A stretch of DNA of 64,000 nt from Silurus meridionalis (taxonomy: Eukaryota > Chordata > Actinopteri > Siluriformes > Siluridae). The notes under the pieces were generated by a model. It saw nothing but the letters and a program-made list of their open reading frames with translations. It was not told the origin of the DNA and made no database searches. A program made the position numbers and the translations under genes. Positions within the stretch are counted from its first letter, which is position 1. Every line of letters begins with the position of its first letter. This document shows positions 61,991 through 64,000 of the stretch, one piece after another. Where the stretch lies: positions 12,487,773-12,551,772 of the forward strand of contig NC_060893.1 in the NCBI RefSeq assembly GCF_014805685.1. Reading direction: 5' to 3'.

Positions 61991-63134
61991 TTGACTAAGG
62001 GGGAAAAAAAAGGAAAAAGAGTAAGTGAAATAGAGGGCAGGCCATGTGACTTCACAGCAGCTGTTCGAATGAGAGACAGAGCGAGACAGAAGGAGTGTGT
62101 GTTTGTTTGGCTGCAGGGAGTAAACGAGTGAGGGGCTGTGCTGCTGGGATGAGAGAGAGAAGATCAAGTAAGCAGTCTTGAGTCTGGTGATTTGTTTTTA
62201 ATAATAGAATAAAGAATATACAAGACTTTATGGTGGGTGTTGAATATGAATGACTGCTGACTGGAGGTCTTGGCATCAATCATGAGGTAGAACTGGATTC
62301 ATTAAGGATTGGATAAACTAAAAATGTGACTTCTATACCTTCAGTGTATGCATATGCATTGGATCTTTCTGTAATAACTTTGTTGCTTGTCACGTGTTCC
62401 CATGAATGCTGTTTCTGCATGTAGTGAATCTGAACTCCAGCAAGTCCATGTGTGTGCTGTGCTTACATGTTTGGCAAAGATTCTACCTGGGATGAACTTT
62501 CACTTTAGTGGTGTCAGGGGACATACTTACGCTAACTAGTGATCCTAATATGGCTAGTGTCATTAATAATTGCTCCCTGCAGTTCAACATGAGGGCAGGG
62601 GGAGAGCAGAGTTTACTGTCATAGAACTCATGATGAATGTGAGTAAGTGACCATGGATTCAGGGTGGTCAAGGTATGTCAATCTTGTACACAATACATCA
62701 CTATTTATGCTGTGAGTGCGTAAGAAACAGATTTTAAACAACGTTTAAGAACAAATCGATTAATGAGAATTTTTACTTTGTGTGTACAAAAAGAGAGAAC
62801 AGATATAAGATGTTGGAGAAGAGTAAATGTATTTTAAGTCTATTTAGGGATTAGTTATAGACAGTGTTATATACAGTAAACACAAAATCTAGAGGTCCTT
62901 TCAGCTTGGCCATCAACAGGAAGAAACCCTTAAAGCACATTCTCCTACCCTAAGGCCCTTTGATATTATATAAGACATGCTGTGTGTTGCAGTAGTATAT
63001 TTCAGCATGATACTCATACAAATGCTATGGGTGCCTTTTTAAGCAGTCAAAAAAGTATAATATAGCAAATATATTTAGCAGCCTGTGTTTGGTCAGTTAG
63101 AAGACATTGAGTTCAACATAATTTTGATCACTGT
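61991..63134. other. Putative intronic sequence
   Basis: 62080-62170 has purine-rich sequence ending in ATCAAGTAAGC, a weak donor-like word. No supported exon. Confidence 0.45.
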
Positions 63135-63236
63135 CAGCCCTTTAACCTGCTCAATTCTCGGATTGTGCTCTTCTTCACTTAAAAGTCGCTTGTGATAAAA
63201 GTCCCTGCCAAATACCCACATGTAAATGTAAATGAA
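63135..63236 (+). mobile_element. SINE 3' end
   Basis: CCCTTTAACCTGCTCAATT, AAGTCGCTTGTGATAAAAG and CTGCCAAATACCCACATG followed by GTAAATGTAAATG matches the 3' region of a widespread fish SINE, whose usual form has AAGTCGCTctgGATAAg..GCGTCTGCCAAATGC and ends in TAAATG repeats. The head is missing or too diverged to see. Confidence 0.6.
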
Positions 63237-63629
63237 ATTCACACACTCATCCATTATATTGTCATGTGCATGTTGTGAGACACCATGCGTTTCCCATATT
63301 CATAAATCATTCCCAGTAGGTTTATTGATGTAGCTAAAGTATGGTATTGATTTCCTCAGGAGGTGTAGTTTAATCGCTCAGTCAATTCTGGTATAGAGTG
63401 GTCTATTATCTCTACATTAACTTGGCTTGATGTCAGGTTATGCATGCTCCACAGAAATGCGCTGCTATAATAAGTTATTATTACAGAACAAGAGACAATC
63501 CAACACATGTACATGACTGTGATATTTATAAAGATTTGATGTGGTGGTAAATGGCAAAGCTTTAAAAAGGTACACAAATATAAGAAATGGATGGAAAAAT
63601 CAGCATGAGCCTATAAGAACAACTTCAGT

Positions 63630-64000
63630 GTTGCATAGCATTGATTCTACACGTCTCTGGAGTGTACTGGAGTGATGATCATTAATCCTCCAAAAGATAG
63701 TCCCTCAGTTATTTTTTGACAATATTGATGATGGTGGAGAGCAATGTTTAACATGTCTGTATGTTGAGATGGGATGACTGTGAAGGCCGTAGCTCATGAT
63801 TGATGTTACTTGTGTACTCCTCAAACCATTTGGTGAGACCTTGTGTGAATGTGGACATTGTAATCCAGGAAGAGGTCACTACCATCAGGATCACCACCAA
63901 AGGTTTCCTGGTAGTAACAAGTTGATCAGTGATCAGAACTTTCCATCAATTGTGACTAGTGACCCAGTCCAGGTCAGGAGCATGTCCCAAAGCTTAACAG
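63630..64000 (-). pseudogene. Decayed Tc1-type transposase, runs off window
   Basis: Minus-strand sequence gives FLDYNVHIHT near 63842-63872, equivalent to the FQDDNAPIHT motif of Tc1-type DDE transposases with the second Asp replaced by Tyr, and LRPSQSSHLN near 63760-63790, equivalent to LWPSQSPDLN with the Asp changed to His. Stop codons lie between them. The N-terminal part would lie past the right edge. The surrounding nucleotides (GGAAGAGGTCACTACCATCA, GACTGTGAAGGCCGTAG) fit a repeat common in fish genomes. Confidence 0.6.

Noticed and set aside
61706..62167. 153-codon Ser/Pro-rich minus-strand ORF
   Set aside because: Explained by the purine-rich minisatellite on the opposite strand.

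Overview
This window looks like non-coding nuclear DNA from a ray-finned fish, most likely an otophysan and possibly a catfish. Three things point there: very long and dense (CA)n/(GT)n and (CT)n/(GA)n arrays, an AT-rich background with one CpG-island-type promoter, and debris of several repeat families I recognise from fish genomes (a tRNA-derived SINE, an L2/CR1-type 3' tail, a fish non-LTR element whose minus-strand protein carries GLHQGSALSPFLF and RWFGH motifs, a hAT element and Tc1-type relics). No prokaryotic operon, phage, CRISPR array or rRNA/tRNA gene is present. Most long open frames are simple repeats read as Thr-His, Val-Cys, Ser-Leu or Arg-Glu runs and are not genes.

Layout. 0-17 kb: AT-rich intergenic or intronic sequence with many microsatellites, a perfect CTCF-consensus match near 0.47 kb, a region rich in CACATGTG-like words at 2.3-2.7 kb and an old repeat at 12.3 kb. 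17-37 kb: quieter sequence with one end of a DNA transposon (17.9 kb), a perfect DR1 nuclear-receptor site (17.26 kb), a homeodomain/SOX-like cluster (20.6 kb), a SINE (23.7 kb), an L2-type tail (31.5 kb) and a further fish repeat (32.3 kb). 37.6-38.05 kb: a candidate 5' exon on the + strand, with upstream ORFs, a start codon in acceptable context, a short hydrophobic coding start and a splice donor. 38.9-47.5 kb: the most repeat-dense part, with a complete 890-bp hAT-like element (40.8-41.7 kb), a Tc1-type relic beside it, a huge CA/GA/GT composite (45.06-45.63 kb) and a 209-bp tandem duplication (47.1-47.5 kb). 50.74-50.94 kb: a CpG island with GC boxes followed by a good donor, the best candidate promoter and non-coding first exon in the window. 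51-64 kb: probably first-intron sequence of that gene if it runs rightwards, containing a 5'-truncated LINE with perfect 16-bp target-site duplications (57.1-58.1 kb), a minisatellite (61.7 kb), a SINE tail (63.2 kb) and a Tc1-type relic running off the right end.

How it fits together: the two candidate first exons are on the same strand about 12.8 kb apart with no convincing further exon in between. This fits alternative promoters of one large gene whose body lies to the right of the window. A first coding exon holding only the start of a signal-peptide-like segment, spliced in phase 1, is the sort of arrangement seen in neuronal adhesion-molecule genes such as the IgLON family, but I cannot name the gene from 12 codons.

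I looked for a previously undescribed system and did not find one. The most informative items are the two promoter/first-exon candidates, the two structurally complete transposon insertions with target-site duplications, the tandem duplication and the large self-complementary CA/GT arrangement.
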